DNA of 64,000 nucleotides from Alphaproteobacteria bacterium (GTDB taxonomy: Bacteria; Pseudomonadota; Alphaproteobacteria; JAJUGE01), in assembly GCA_029268305.1 (NCBI GenBank), contig JAJUGE010000001.1, positions 62,001 through 126,000 on the forward strand, written 5' to 3'. How positions within the stretch are numbered: the first letter of the stretch is position 1; each line of letters starts with the position of its first letter. Both the position numbers and the translations under genes were made by a program. Shown here piece by piece: positions 1 through 9,751 of the stretch. The notes under the pieces were generated by a model. It saw nothing but the letters and a program-made list of their open reading frames with translations. It had not been told where the DNA came from and did no database searches.

Positions 1-2366
1 AGGGGAAGGCGATCGTCAATTCGATCAGCCTGAAGGAGGGTGAGGAGCAGTTCGTACAGCAGGCGAAGCTGATCCGCCGCTACGGTGCCGCCGTCGTCGT
101 CATGGCGTTCGACGAGGAGGGGCAGGCCGACACCGCCGATCGGAAGTTCGAGATCTGCAAGCGCTCCTACGACATCCTGACGGGGAAAGTCGGTTTCCCG
201 CCGGCAGACATCATCTTCGATCCGAACATATTCGCGGTCGCCACCGGCATCGACGAGCACAACAACTACGCCGTGGAGTTCATCGAAGCGGCGCGCCGCA
301 TTCGCGAGAACCTGCCGCACTGCCACGTTTCCGGCGGCGTCTCGAACATCTCGTTTTCGTTCCGCGGCAACGACGTGGTGCGGGAGGCGATGCACTCGGC
401 GTTTCTATATCACGCCGTCCGCGCCGGGATGGACATGGGCATCGTCAATGCCGGTCAGCTCGCGGTGTACGAAGATATCCCCGAGAACCTGCGCGAGGCA
501 GTCGAGGACGTGATCCTCAACCGGCGGGCGGATGCGACCGAGCGGCTCGTCGAAATCGCCGAGTCCTACCGGGGCGGCGGGAAGAAGCGTGAGATCGATC
601 TCTCGTGGCGCGATGCGAGTGTCCGGGATCGGCTCGTCCACGCCCTCGTGCACGGCGTGACCGACTTCATCGAGGAAGATACCGAGGAGGCGCGCCAGCA
701 GGCCGACCGCCCGCTCTCGGTGATCGAGGGGCCGTTGATGGACGGCATGAATGTCGTCGGCGATCTGTTCGGAGCCGGCAAGATGTTCCTGCCGCAGGTG
801 GTGAAGAGTGCTCGCGTGATGAAGCGGGCGGTCGCCTACCTCCTGCCGTTCATCGAGGAAGAGAAGACGGGAGACGTGCAAGAGAAGAATGGCAAGGTCC
901 TGATGGCGACCGTGAAGGGCGATGTTCACGACATCGGCAAGAACATCGTCGGCGTCGTCCTCCAGTGCAACAACTACGAGGTGATCGACCTCGGCGTCAT
1001 GGTGCCGAGTGCCACGATCCTCGAAAAGGCGAAGGCGGAGAAGGTCGACATGATCGGGCTCTCGGGCCTGATCACGCCGAGCCTCGACGAGATGTGCTGG
1101 GTCGCGAGCGAGATGAAGCGGGAAGGGTTCGATATCCCGCTGCTGATCGGCGGCGCCACGACCAGCAAGGTGCATACCGCCGTAAAGATCGCGCCGAACT
1201 ACGATGGTGCGGTGGTGCATGTGCCCGACGCATCGCGCGCTGTCGGTGTCGCGGGCCAACTGCTCTCCTCAACCCGCGGCGCGGAGTTCGCGGAGAAGGT
1301 ACGAGACGATTACGCCAGAATGCGGGAGGCGCACGCCCGGCAGCAGATGGCCGCAGACCGGGTGCCGATCGCTGCGGCCCGCGCCAACCGGGCGCCGATC
1401 GACTGGTCGGCGTACCGGCCGGTGCCACCGAACCGTCTCGGACTGATCACGCTGGACGACTATGATCTGTCGGAGATCATCTCCCGCTTCGACTGGAAGC
1501 CGTTCTTCGCGACGTGGGAGCTAGCCGGCCGCTTCCCGGAGATTCTCGAGGACGAGGTGGTAGGGGAAGCTGCGCGCAGCCTCTACAACGACGCGCAGGC
1601 CATGCTTCAGCAGCTGGTCGGAGAGAAATGGACGGTGGCCAGAGCGGTTGCCGGGTTCTGGCCGGCCAATGCCGTGGGGGATGATATCGAGGTCTACGCG
1701 GACGAGGACCGGTCGTCCGTTCTCGCCGTCTTTCATACCCTCAGGCAGCAGATGTCGCGAAAGGGCAAGAAGCGGCCGAACCTGGCACTCGCCGATTTCG
1801 TCGCGCCGAAATCCTCCGGCATTGCGGATTATATCGGCGGGTTCGCCGTCACTGCCGGTGCGGGGATCGACCAGAAGGCGCAGGAGTTCAAGGCGCAGAA
1901 CGACGACTACAGCGCCATTCTCGTCCAGGCTCTCGGCGACCGCATCGCCGAAGCCTTCGCCGAGCGACTGCACGAACGGGTGCGCAAGGAATTCTGGGGT
2001 TATGCGCCCGACGAGAGCCTGTCGAACGACGAGCTCATCGCCGAGGCCTATCAGGGAATTCGGCCGGCGCCGGGATATCCCGCGTGTCCGGACCATACCG
2101 AGAAGCGCACGTTGTTCGATCTGTTGCAGGCGGAGAGAAACGCCGGCATCGAGCTGACGGACAGCTTCGCCATGTGGCCGGGCTCGGCCGTCAGTGGTCT
2201 CTATTTCAGTCACCCCGAGAGCCGCTATTTCGGCCTCGGCCGCATCGACCGCGACCAAGTCGAGGACTATGCGCGCCGCAAGGGAGTGGATGTGGCGACC
2301 ATCGAGCGATGGTTGGCACCGAATCTCTCCTACGATCCGGCGGCGAGGGATCGCGCGGCCGCGTGA
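1..2366 (+). CDS. metH: Cobalamin-dependent methionine synthase, 3' part (cut by window edge)
   Basis: Transfers the methyl group of 5-methyltetrahydrofolate to homocysteine through protein-bound cobalamin in the cytoplasm. The frame is open from base 3, upstream of the first ATG at 102, and already reads pterin-domain sequence ([13 protein letters not shown]), so the gene starts outside the window. In order: the end of the methyltetrahydrofolate-binding domain ([18 protein letters not shown]), the helical cap, the B12-binding domain with its cobalt-ligand motif DVHDIGKN, and the C-terminal AdoMet reactivation domain ([16 protein letters not shown]). About 788 residues are visible, against roughly 1,230 for full-length enzymes. 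Whether a homocysteine-binding domain is fused upstream, or lies in a separate gene as in some alphaproteobacteria, cannot be seen. Confidence 0.97.
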   Translation, partial: GKAIVNSISLKEGEEQFVQQAKLIRRYGAAVVVMAFDEEGQADTADRKFEICKRSYDILTGKVGFPPADIIFDPNIFAVATGIDEHNNYAVEFIEAARRIRENLPHCHVSGGVSNISFSFRGNDVVREAMHSAFLYHAVRAGMDMGIVNAGQLAVYEDIPENLREAVEDVILNRRADATERLVEIAESYRGGGKKREIDLSWRDASVRDRLVHALVHGVTDFIEEDTEEARQQADRPLSVIEGPLMDGMNVVGDLFGAGKMFLPQVVKSARVMKRAVAYLLPFIEEEKTGDVQEKNGKVLMATVKGDVHDIGKNIVGVVLQCNNYEVIDLGVMVPSATILEKAKAEKVDMIGLSGLITPSLDEMCWVASEMKREGFDIPLLIGGATTSKVHTAVKIAPNYDGAVVHVPDASRAVGVAGQLLSSTRGAEFAEKVRDDYARMREAHARQQMAADRVPIAAARANRAPIDWSAYRPVPPNRLGLITLDDYDLSEIISRFDWKPFFATWELAGRFPEILEDEVVGEAARSLYNDAQAMLQQLVGEKWTVARAVAGFWPANAVGDDIEVYADEDRSSVLAVFHTLRQQMSRKGKKRPNLALADFVAPKSSGIADYIGGFAVTAGAGIDQKAQEFKAQNDDYSAILVQALGDRIAEAFAERLHERVRKEFWGYAPDESLSNDELIAEAYQGIRPAPGYPACPDHTEKRTLFDLLQAERNAGIELTDSFAMWPGSAVSGLYFSHPESRYFGLGRIDRDQVEDYARRKGVDVATIERWLAPNLSYDPAARDRAAA

Positions 2367-2439
2367 GCGGCCAGCGTCTCCGGCGCACTTTTCCGGGCGA
2401 GGGGCGTTGATCGAACCGTCTTGACTGGCGGAATGTGCG

Positions 2440-3570
2440 GTGCCCGGAAACAGCTTGGCGGCGAAGGAGAAGAACGGGCGGAATGAGCACGCAGACCGCC
2501 CGCATCTCCCGATCGGCCGTCGCCTCCTCTATGTTCACTCGTTCTCGACCACAGCGCTGCTCGTGGTCATCTGCTTCTACACGCTGTACTTCGCGCGAGA
2601 TGTCTTCGTGCCGATCTTCGCGGCGATCGGTGCCTATCTGCTGTTGTTTCCGGTACAGCGCGGCCTCAGGCGATTAAGAGTGCCCGATGCCGCCGCCGCC
2701 GCGCTGATCGTCCTGGCGCTGATAGCCGGCGTGATCTTCGCATTTGTCCTGCTCGCCCAGCCGGTGGGGGAGTGGACGGCTCGGATGCCACGGATCCTCA
2801 GCGAAGTTCAGTACAAGATCAAGGCGCTGAAGGAGCCGGTCGAGGAGGTGCGTCAAGCTTCCAGGGAGGTCGAGGAGCTTACCAAGGTCGAGGGGGGCGT
2901 GGTGCCTGAGGTGGTGGTGCGCGACGGCAGCCTGCTCGAACAAGTCTTCGGCAACGTCGCGCTCATCGGGACCCAACTCCTGCTCGTCGTCGTACTTCTC
3001 TACTTTCTGCTCGCGACCGGCGACATCTTTCGGGAGAAGATGGTGCGGGTGATGCCGACCTGGCAGGACAAGCGGCGTGCGGTGCAGATCACCCACGACA
3101 TTCAGAAGGAGGTGTCGCTTTACCTGATCACCATCACGTTCATCAATGTCGGCCTCGGGGCGTGCATAGGGGGGGCGATGTGGCTCGCGGGCATGCCGAG
3201 CCCCGTGGTCTGGGGCGTGATGGCGACGATCCTCAACTTCGTCCCCTACTTCGGTGCGATCGTCGGCGGCATCATCGTCGGCATGGTCGCCCTGATCACG
3301 TTCCCGACTGTCGAATATGCCGTGTCCATCCCGCTCATCTATCTGGCGCTCACCAGCCTCGAAGGTCAGTTCGTCACGCCGAGCATCCTCGGTCGGCGGC
3401 TCACCCTGAACCCTCTGGTGATCTTCGTGACGGTGGTACTGTGGGGGTGGCTGTGGGGGGTTCCCGGGGCCTTGCTCGCGGTGCCGATTCTCGTCACCTT
3501 CAAGGTAATCTGCGACAACGTGGACAGCCTGCGCCCGATCGGCGAATTTCTCAGCGGGCGCACGGAGTAG
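2440..3570 (+). CDS. AI-2E family transporter (PerM/YdiK type membrane protein)
   Basis: A 376-residue polytopic membrane protein of the AI-2E transporter family, which includes YdiK, PerM and the AI-2 exporter TqsA. Two hydrophobic helices near the N-terminus (about residues 35-75), a third at about 85-105, a soluble charged stretch (about 110-165), then further hydrophobic segments in the C-terminal half give the usual eight-helix pattern. The family signature regions PVVWGVMATILNFVPYFG and SLEGQFVTPSILGRRLTLNP are present. The substrate is unknown; many members are not AI-2 transporters. The GTG start at 2440 is the most upstream candidate and lacks a convincing ribosome site, so the true start may lie slightly inside. 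It follows metH by 73 bases on the same strand. Confidence 0.88.
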   Translation: MPGNSLAAKEKNGRNEHADRPHLPIGRRLLYVHSFSTTALLVVICFYTLYFARDVFVPIFAAIGAYLLLFPVQRGLRRLRVPDAAAAALIVLALIAGVIFAFVLLAQPVGEWTARMPRILSEVQYKIKALKEPVEEVRQASREVEELTKVEGGVVPEVVVRDGSLLEQVFGNVALIGTQLLLVVVLLYFLLATGDIFREKMVRVMPTWQDKRRAVQITHDIQKEVSLYLITITFINVGLGACIGGAMWLAGMPSPVVWGVMATILNFVPYFGAIVGGIIVGMVALITFPTVEYAVSIPLIYLALTSLEGQFVTPSILGRRLTLNPLVIFVTVVLWGWLWGVPGALLAVPILVTFKVICDNVDSLRPIGEFLSGRTE

Positions 3571-3603
3571 ACACCGGACAAAGCGTAACCACGGAATTTC
3601 GTA

Positions 3604-3864
3604 ATGCACCTCCGCATCATCCTGGCGGCAACCGCCGGCCTCCTGAGCGCCTGCTCGCAGGCCACCGAAACGCCGCCCGACCTCGCCAAGGTGTGCCAGG
3701 TGCGGAAGTGTACCTGCACCGAAACCGGCGCCGGCATCTTCCGCGCGCCGGACACGGCCGACATTCTCTGGCGGGAGAACGGGGACGCCTATTGTCCGGT
3801 GGGCTACGAGCTCCGGCTCGTTCCGCCGCCACCACCCGGACAAGGCGGAATTCGGCTGAACTGA
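3604..3864 (+). CDS. Small putative lipoprotein
   Basis: An 86-residue product with a short charged N-terminus, a hydrophobic stretch and a lipobox LLSAC with Cys at residue 17, so it should be exported and lipid-modified. The mature part has several cysteines (a CQVRKCTCTE cluster and one in DAYCPVGYE) and a proline run near the C-terminus. I do not recognise the family. The last 61 bases overlap the 3' end of the NUDIX gene on the opposite strand, so one of the two C-termini may be misassigned. The ribosome site before the ATG is weak. The lipobox is the main argument that this is a gene. Confidence 0.5.
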   Translation: MHLRIILAATAGLLSACSQATETPPDLAKVCQVRKCTCTETGAGIFRAPDTADILWRENGDAYCPVGYELRLVPPPPPGQGGIRLN

Positions 3865-4697
3865 GGCGGGGCATCGATCACCTGACGTTGGCGGGGCGCG
3901 GCGGGCATCTCCGTCAGCTCGAATCCGAGCCCTTCCGGAATGCGGAGGACCGGCCCGTCCGCTGTCTGCACGACCCGTGAGGATACGGGTGTGACCGGGT
4001 AGGAATCGGCGAGAGCGTCGGCGACGCGCGCGTGCCGCCCCAGCTTGCTGAGATTGGCACGGGTCGGAAACAGGATAGGACGGCGTCCGGCGGCGGCATC
4101 GGCGAGCGCCTGCCGCGGCGACAGCCAGACCGAGTCCACCGCCTCTATTCCGTCATGGACGGGTACCTGTCCCGACGGGCAGGCGGCGGCGAAGAAGTGC
4201 GCATCGAAGCGACGCGGCGAATGCGCCGGCGTGATCCAGCGCGCGAACGGCACCAGCAGGTCGACCGCCAGCACCAGACCTTCGGCGAGCGCCATTTCGG
4301 CAATGCCGATCTCGCCATTGTGCACCGCCCGGCGATATCGGCTTTCGAGGCGGGAGGCACGCTCCGGAGTGATCAGTGCACCGGAGCGACGCTCGCGCGC
4401 GAGGAGGACGCATGTCTCCTCGAAGATCTCGCGAACGGCGGCTACTCGGAGCGGCAATTCGCTCTCCCGCTCCGGGAGCGGCGCCGCCGCCTCCCGTCGA
4501 TCATGCAGCGCGTCGTCGGGATCGACCTTGCCGCCGGGGAACACCAGTGCGCCGGAGGAAAAGGAGAGCCGCGGGCTCCGCAGCACCATGAAGACCTCCG
4601 GTCCTTCAGGAGCGTCACGGAGCAAAAGGACGCTCGCGGCTGGGTGAGGGATGGCCGCTGGATGCGGCGGGACCGGGGTTCCGGACAAGTCCTGCAT
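3804..4697 (-). CDS. NUDIX hydrolase (NUDT19-like, split Nudix box)
   Basis: A 297-residue NUDIX-superfamily hydrolase, expected to cleave a nucleoside diphosphate linked to another moiety; coenzyme A derivatives are the known substrates of the related NUDT7/NUDT19 group. The Nudix box is recognisable as GALVFPGGKVDPDD followed, after an insertion of about 20 residues, by REIFEETCVLL. The metal-binding EE pair is intact, and insertions at this place are typical of the NUDT19-like branch. The start ATG at 4697 gives a product that begins close to the beta strand leading into the domain (HPAASVLLLRDAPEGPEVFM). The C-terminal tail is Pro/Gly-rich and overlaps the small lipoprotein gene. Substrate is inferred from the family only. 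Confidence 0.88.
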   Translation of the reverse strand: MQDLSGTPVPPHPAAIPHPAASVLLLRDAPEGPEVFMVLRSPRLSFSSGALVFPGGKVDPDDALHDRREAAAPLPERESELPLRVAAVREIFEETCVLLARERRSGALITPERASRLESRYRRAVHNGEIGIAEMALAEGLVLAVDLLVPFARWITPAHSPRRFDAHFFAAACPSGQVPVHDGIEAVDSVWLSPRQALADAAAGRRPILFPTRANLSKLGRHARVADALADSYPVTPVSSRVVQTADGPVLRIPEGLGFELTEMPAAPRQRQVIDAPPQFSRIPPCPGGGGGTSRSS

Positions 4698-4780
4698 GGC
4701 GACTGTTCATAGCACAGCCGGCGTCGCCGGCCGCCACGAGTGATCTCCTTGAAAGGGGGGCGGAGGGCGGCCATCTTCTG

Positions 4781-4810
4781 TTGACACCCGATCGGACGGT
4801 GAAGTACTTA
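4781..4810 (+). promoter_or_regulatory. Possible housekeeping promoter for tRNA-Asp
   Basis: A perfect TTGACA box at 4781-4786 is followed 18 bases later by TACTTA at 4805-4810, with the tRNA beginning at 4835. The -35 match is exact but the -10 is poor, so this is a tentative call based on position. Confidence 0.45.
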
Positions 4811-4834
4811 CACGCTCCGTCGTTGGACGGATGC

Positions 4835-4911
<77 letters not shown>

Positions 4912-5093
4912 TTTTCGCAAAGGGCAAGCCGCTATTGCGGGGCCCGGCGCGGCAAGAGCATTCTGGTCGATATTCTCACATTCAACGACAACACGAGGCC
5001 GGGCCGCAGGGGTGGTATCCGGAAGGGATCGGCTTTACATTCGCGGCGCCGGCGCAAGCCGGTGAACCGAACGAAGCGAGGACGTGAGGCGGC

Positions 5094-5459
5094 ATGAATC
5101 CGTTGCTGGCCGATTATCTGCCGATTCTGATCTTTCTCGGCATTGCCGTGGGTGTCGCGGCCGCCGCGATCCTGGCTTCCCTGATTCTCGCCCGCCAGAA
5201 GCCGGATTCGGAGAAGCTGTCGGCCTACGAGTGCGGCTTCGAAGCATTCTCCGACACTCGCGGTCGATTCGACGTCCGGTTCTATCTGGTCGCCATCCTC
5301 TTCATCATATTCGACCTCGAAGTTGCGTTTTTGTTCCCCTGGGCTATATCGCTCGGCACCATCGGGATGCTCGGATTCTGGTCGATGGTGGCCTTCCTGG
5401 GCATCCTCACCATCGGGTTCGTTTACGAGTGGAAGAAGGGAGCCCTTGAATGGGAGTAG
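5094..5459 (+). CDS. nuoA: NADH-quinone oxidoreductase subunit A
   Basis: The small membrane subunit of complex I (121 residues) at the quinone-binding junction between peripheral and membrane arms. Three transmembrane helices are visible (about residues 5-30, 62-82, 90-112). The loop with the family motif YECGFEAF, whose Cys lines the quinone site, lies between helices 1 and 2, and [17 protein letters not shown] opens helix 2. It is the first gene of the 14-subunit operon; its 3' end overlaps nuoB by 10 bases, suggesting translational coupling. No clear promoter was found in the 182 bases after the tRNA. Confidence 0.98.
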   Translation: MNPLLADYLPILIFLGIAVGVAAAAILASLILARQKPDSEKLSAYECGFEAFSDTRGRFDVRFYLVAILFIIFDLEVAFLFPWAISLGTIGMLGFWSMVAFLGILTIGFVYEWKKGALEWE

Positions 5460-6010
5460 AGCGCTCCGAGGCCGTGACACGCCCGACGCCTGGCCCACTC
5501 GGGCCCGGGCCGGAGCAGGACCAGTTGCTCCGCTCTATCACCGGCGAGATTCAGGACAAAGGCTTCATCGTCGCCCAGGCCGACAAGCTGGTGAACTGGG
5601 CACGTAGCGGCTCGCTCTGGCCGATGACCTTCGGTCTCGCCTGCTGCGCGGTCGAAATGATGCATACGGCGGCTTCGCGATACGACCTCGACCGGTTCGG
5701 GATCGTGTTTCGGCCCAGCCCGCGCCAATCCGACGTGATGATCGTGGCGGGCACGCTGTGCAACAAGATGGCGCCGGCGCTGCGCAAGGTTTACGACCAG
5801 ATGGCCGAGCCCCGGTGGGTGATCTCCATGGGTTCGTGTGCGAACGGCGGTGGCTACTATCACTATTCCTATTCGGTCGTCCGCGGCTGCGATCGGGTCG
5901 TTCCGGTAGACGTGTATGTACCCGGCTGCCCACCGACCGCGGAGGCGCTTCTCTACGGCGTGCTGCAGCTTCAGAAGAAGATCCATCGCACCGGCACGAT
6001 CGCGCGCTGA
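5450..6010 (+). CDS. nuoB: NADH-quinone oxidoreductase subunit B
   Basis: Peripheral-arm subunit (186 residues, PSST homologue) that carries the terminal 4Fe-4S cluster N2 donating electrons to quinone. The adjacent cysteines in [11 protein letters not shown] (C65, C66) plus C130 in MGSCANGGG and C160 in [12 protein letters not shown] are the four cluster ligands. The N-terminal 25 residues are a poorly conserved, Pro-rich extension, usual in alphaproteobacteria. It overlaps nuoA and is followed by nuoC after 22 bases. Confidence 0.98.
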   Translation: MGVERSEAVTRPTPGPLGPGPEQDQLLRSITGEIQDKGFIVAQADKLVNWARSGSLWPMTFGLACCAVEMMHTAASRYDLDRFGIVFRPSPRQSDVMIVAGTLCNKMAPALRKVYDQMAEPRWVISMGSCANGGGYYHYSYSVVRGCDRVVPVDVYVPGCPPTAEALLYGVLQLQKKIHRTGTIAR

Positions 6011-6032
6011 TCCGGCGGACGGCAGGAAGAGA

Positions 6033-6647
6033 ATGGACGAGACGCTCAAGGAACTCGCGGACCACGTTTCTGCATCGCTTCCGAACGAGATCAGCAGCGC
6101 GGAAATCCGGCTTGGAGAGTTGATCCTCGTCACTCAGCGCGAGTCGCTGATACGGGTGCTGACCTATCTCCGTGACGACCCGAACTGCCATTTCAAGCAA
6201 CTGGTCGACATCACTGGCGTCGACTATCCGGACAGGCCGGAGCGATTCGAGGTTGTCTACAATCTGCTGAGTCACCGCCACAACAGCCGGGTGCGGGTGA
6301 AGGTGACCACGGACGAGGATACGCCGGTTCCCTCGGCTGTCGGCGTGTTCAGCTCCGCAAACTGGTTCGAGCGCGAGGTCTGGGACATGTTCGGAGTGTT
6401 CTTCTCCGATCACCCCGACCTGCGACGGATCCTTACCGACTACGGCTTCGAGGGACACCCCTTCCGGAAGGACTTCCCGCTGACCGGTTACGTGGAGATT
6501 CGGTACGACCCAGAGGCGAAGCGGGTAGTCTACGAGCCGGTGAGGCTTACGCAGGAATTCCGGAGCTGGGACTTCCTCAGTCCCTGGGAGGGGATGACGC
6601 GACCGTTGCCTGGCGATGAGAAGGCCGAGACGGAGGGGGAGGTCTGA
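6033..6647 (+). CDS. nuoC: NADH-quinone oxidoreductase subunit C
   Basis: The 30-kDa-type subunit of the peripheral arm (204 residues, no cofactor), here separate from NuoD as in alphaproteobacteria and mitochondria. The conserved region [12 protein letters not shown] and the motif [15 protein letters not shown] are present. The frame is open further upstream, into nuoB, but the ATG at 6033 after a purine-rich AGGAAGAG site is the natural start and gives the usual N-terminus MDETLKELA. The stop overlaps the ATG of nuoD (TGATG). Confidence 0.97.
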   Translation: MDETLKELADHVSASLPNEISSAEIRLGELILVTQRESLIRVLTYLRDDPNCHFKQLVDITGVDYPDRPERFEVVYNLLSHRHNSRVRVKVTTDEDTPVPSAVGVFSSANWFEREVWDMFGVFFSDHPDLRRILTDYGFEGHPFRKDFPLTGYVEIRYDPEAKRVVYEPVRLTQEFRSWDFLSPWEGMTRPLPGDEKAETEGEV

Positions 6648-7825
6648 TGGCCGAGGCCCTGATCAAGAACTACACGCTGAACTTCGGACCGCAGCATCCG
6701 GCGGCACACGGCGTTCTCCGCATGGTGATGGAGCTGGACGGAGAGGTGGTCGAGCGGATCGACCCGCACATCGGCCTGCTGCACCGCGGCACTGAAAAGC
6801 TGATCGAATACAAGACCTACCTCCAGGCGGTGCCCTATTTCGACCGCCTCGATTACGTCTCGCCCATGTGCCAGGAGCATGCCTTCGCGCTGGCGACGGA
6901 GAAGCTTCTCGGCATCACGGTCCCGGAACGGGGCCAGTACATTCGCGTGCTGTTCTCCGAGATCACGCGCATCCTGAATCACCTGCTCAACGTGACCACG
7001 TTCGCGCTCGACGTCGGCGCGATGACGCCGCTGCTCTGGGGCTTCGAGCAGCGCGAGATTCTCATGGAGTTCTACGAGCGGGTGAGCGGGGCCCGCCTCC
7101 ATGCCGCATACTTCAGGCCAGGCGGCGTGCATCAGGACATGCCGGCCGGCCTCGTCGACGACATAGCGGCCTGGGCAGAGACATTCCCGAAGTTCATCGA
7201 CGAGCTCGAAGTCCTGCTCAATGAGAACCGGATCTTCAAGCAGCGGACGGTCGATGTCGGAGTCATTTCGGCTGAAGACGCGTTGGACTGGGGCTTCTCC
7301 GGTCCGATGCTGCGGGCCTCGGGCGTGCCGTGGGATCTGCGGAAGGCGCAGCCCTACGACGTGTACGACCGGATGGACTTCGACATTCCGCTCGGCAAGA
7401 CAGGGGACTGCTACGATCGCTATCTGATCCGGCTGGAGGAGATGCGCCAGAGCCTGCGCATCATAAATCAGTGTCTCAGGGAATTGCCCGAAGGCCCTGT
7501 GATGACGACGGATCACAAGATCGCGCCGCCGCCGCGAGCTTCGATGAAGCGATCGATGGAAGCCCTCATCCATCACTTCAAGCTCTATACCGAGGGCTAT
7601 CACGTGCCGGCGGGCGAAACCTACACCGCCGTCGAGGCGCCCAAGGGTGAGTTCGCGGTCTATCTGGTCGCGGACGGAACGAATCGGCCGTACCGCTGCA
7701 AGATCCGCGCTCCCGGGTTCCCGCACCTCGCCGCTATGGACTTCCTGTCGAAGGGCCACCTGCTCGCCGACAGCGTCGCCATTCTGGGGGCGATGGACAT
7801 CGTATTCGGGGAGATCGATCGATGA
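6647..7825 (+). CDS. nuoD: NADH-quinone oxidoreductase subunit D
   Basis: The 49-kDa subunit of complex I (392 residues), related to the large subunit of NiFe hydrogenases and forming most of the quinone-binding cavity together with NuoB. The N-terminal loop [14 protein letters not shown] contains the quinone-site His, and [12 protein letters not shown] and [11 protein letters not shown] are family blocks. The C-terminus [12 protein letters not shown] is complete. Starts one base inside the nuoC stop codon and overlaps nuoE by four bases (ATGA). Confidence 0.98.
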   Translation: MAEALIKNYTLNFGPQHPAAHGVLRMVMELDGEVVERIDPHIGLLHRGTEKLIEYKTYLQAVPYFDRLDYVSPMCQEHAFALATEKLLGITVPERGQYIRVLFSEITRILNHLLNVTTFALDVGAMTPLLWGFEQREILMEFYERVSGARLHAAYFRPGGVHQDMPAGLVDDIAAWAETFPKFIDELEVLLNENRIFKQRTVDVGVISAEDALDWGFSGPMLRASGVPWDLRKAQPYDVYDRMDFDIPLGKTGDCYDRYLIRLEEMRQSLRIINQCLRELPEGPVMTTDHKIAPPPRASMKRSMEALIHHFKLYTEGYHVPAGETYTAVEAPKGEFAVYLVADGTNRPYRCKIRAPGFPHLAAMDFLSKGHLLADSVAILGAMDIVFGEIDR

Positions 7826-8445
7826 GCGGCGTGCCGGGACTGGACGACCCGAGACAGCCAAAGACCTTTTCGTTCGACGACAAGAACACGAGCAAGGCCC
7901 AGGCGATCATCGCGAAGTATCCGGAGGGGCGCCAGGCCAGTGCCGTTCTGCCCTTGCTGGACCTCGCGCAACGTCAGAATGGCGGGTGGTTGCCGGCGGC
8001 CGCGATCGAGTACGTCGCAGAGATGCTCCGGATGCCGTCGATTCGGGTGTGGGAGGTCGCCAGCTTCTACACAATGTTCTATCTGCGGCCTACGGGCCGC
8101 TATCGGGTGCACGTCTGCACCACCACGCCCTGCTGGCTGCGCGGATCGGACGAGATCACTTCGACGTGCGAACGGGTGCTGGGCCTGAAGTTCGGCCAGA
8201 CGAGCGAAGACGGCCAGTTCTCGCTGCACGAAGTGGAGTGTGCCGGAGCCTGCGTGAACGCGCCCGTTGTCCAGATCAATGACGATTACTACGAGGATCT
8301 GACACCGGAGACGATGGAACGGATTCTCGACAGCCTGAAGCGTGACGAGGTGCCGAAGGCCGGGTCCCAGTCGGGTCGCACGCACTCCGCACCGGCTGGA
8401 GGGTTGACGACGCTCCGCGATCAGGGCGCGGCAGGGGGCGCATGA
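7822..8445 (+). CDS. nuoE: NADH-quinone oxidoreductase subunit E
   Basis: The 24-kDa thioredoxin-fold subunit (207 residues) carrying the 2Fe-2S cluster N1a in the NADH dehydrogenase module. The ligands are visible as C99 and C104 (VCTTTPC) and C140 and C144 ([11 protein letters not shown]). The N-terminal helical region includes [22 protein letters not shown]-terminal tail of about 35 residues after the fold is low-complexity and Gly/Ala/Arg-rich, common in alphaproteobacterial homologues. Overlaps both neighbours by four bases. Confidence 0.97.
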   Translation: MSGVPGLDDPRQPKTFSFDDKNTSKAQAIIAKYPEGRQASAVLPLLDLAQRQNGGWLPAAAIEYVAEMLRMPSIRVWEVASFYTMFYLRPTGRYRVHVCTTTPCWLRGSDEITSTCERVLGLKFGQTSEDGQFSLHEVECAGACVNAPVVQINDDYYEDLTPETMERILDSLKRDEVPKAGSQSGRTHSAPAGGLTTLRDQGAAGGA

Positions 8446-9734
8446 TGCTGAAGGACCAGGATCGAATCTTCACGAATCTTTACGGCATCCACGACTGGCG
8501 CCTGCAGGGCGCGCGTGCGCGCGGCGACTGGGACGGTACCAAGGAGATCCTGTCGAAGGGCCGCGACTGGATCATCGAGGAAATGAAGAAGTCCGGGATG
8601 CGGGGGCGCGGCGGCGCCGGATTCCCGACCGGGCTCAAGTGGTCGTTCATGCCGAAGGAGGTCGGCGACCGGCCCCACTATCTGGTGGTGAATGCCGACG
8701 AAGGCGAACCCGGCACATGCAAGGACCGGGACATGATGCGCTTCGATCCGCACAAGCTGGTCGAGGGCTGCCTGATCGCCAGCTTCGCGATGGCCGCGCA
8801 TGCTTGCTACATCTACATTCGGGGTGAGTTCTATCGCGAAGCCGAGCACCTGCAGTTCGCGATCGACGAAGCCTACGAGGCCGGTCTGATCGGCAAGAAC
8901 GCCTGCGGGTCCGGATGGGATTTCGACCTCTACCTCCACCGCGGCGCCGGCGCGTACATCTGTGGCGAAGAGACTGCGCTTCTGGAGAGCCTCGAAGGAC
9001 GTAAGGGCCAGCCGCGTCTGAAGCCGCCGTTTCCCGCAATGGCCGGGCTCTACGGTTGCCCGACAACGGTCAACAACGTCGAGACCATCGCTGCGGTCCC
9101 GACGATCCTGCGTCGGGGCGGCGACTGGTTCGCCGGCCTCGGGCGTGAAAACAACACCGGGACCAAGGTGTTCTGCATTTCTGGCCACGTCGAGCAGCCG
9201 TGCAACGTGGAAGAGGAGATGGGCATCCCCATGCGGGAGCTCATCGAGAAGCACGCCGGCGGCGTGCGCGGCGGATGGGACAACCTGCTTGCGGTGATCC
9301 CGGGTGGGTCGTCGACGCCGCTGCTGCCCAAATCGATCTGCGACAACGTCCTGATGGACTTCGACAGCCTCCGGGCGGAGAAATCCGGGCTCGGGACGGC
9401 GGCACTGATCGTCATGGACAAGTCTACCGACGTCGTGCGCGCGATCACGCGCCTCTCCCGCTTCTACATGCATGAGAGCTGTGGTCAGTGTACCCCCTGC
9501 CGTGAAGGTACCGGCTGGCTGTGGCGGGTCATGGAGCGTATGACCAGAGGCGACGCGCGGCCCGAAGAGATCGAGACGCTCCTGGACGTCACCTACGAGA
9601 TCGAGGGACACACGATCTGCGCTCTCGGCGATGCCGCGGCGTGGCCGGTTCAGGGGCTGATCAGGCATTTCCGACCGGAGCTGGAGCGGCGGATCGAAGA
9701 GTATCGTGCGCGGTACGAGGCCGCGGCGGCGTAG
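8442..9734 (+). CDS. nuoF: NADH-quinone oxidoreductase subunit F (NADH and FMN binding)
   Basis: The 51-kDa subunit (430 residues) that oxidises NADH with FMN and passes electrons to 4Fe-4S cluster N3. The glycine-rich FMN/NADH loop [10 protein letters not shown] is near residue 55, the acidic NADH-binding stretch [17 protein letters not shown] follows, and the cluster ligands are C347, C350, C353 ([11 protein letters not shown]) and C393 (HTICALGD). It overlaps the nuoE stop by four bases and precedes nuoG by 17 bases. Confidence 0.98.
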   Translation: MMLKDQDRIFTNLYGIHDWRLQGARARGDWDGTKEILSKGRDWIIEEMKKSGMRGRGGAGFPTGLKWSFMPKEVGDRPHYLVVNADEGEPGTCKDRDMMRFDPHKLVEGCLIASFAMAAHACYIYIRGEFYREAEHLQFAIDEAYEAGLIGKNACGSGWDFDLYLHRGAGAYICGEETALLESLEGRKGQPRLKPPFPAMAGLYGCPTTVNNVETIAAVPTILRRGGDWFAGLGRENNTGTKVFCISGHVEQPCNVEEEMGIPMRELIEKHAGGVRGGWDNLLAVIPGGSSTPLLPKSICDNVLMDFDSLRAEKSGLGTAALIVMDKSTDVVRAITRLSRFYMHESCGQCTPCREGTGWLWRVMERMTRGDARPEEIETLLDVTYEIEGHTICALGDAAAWPVQGLIRHFRPELERRIEEYRARYEAAAA

Positions 9735-9751
9735 GAGGAAAGTCAGGCACC

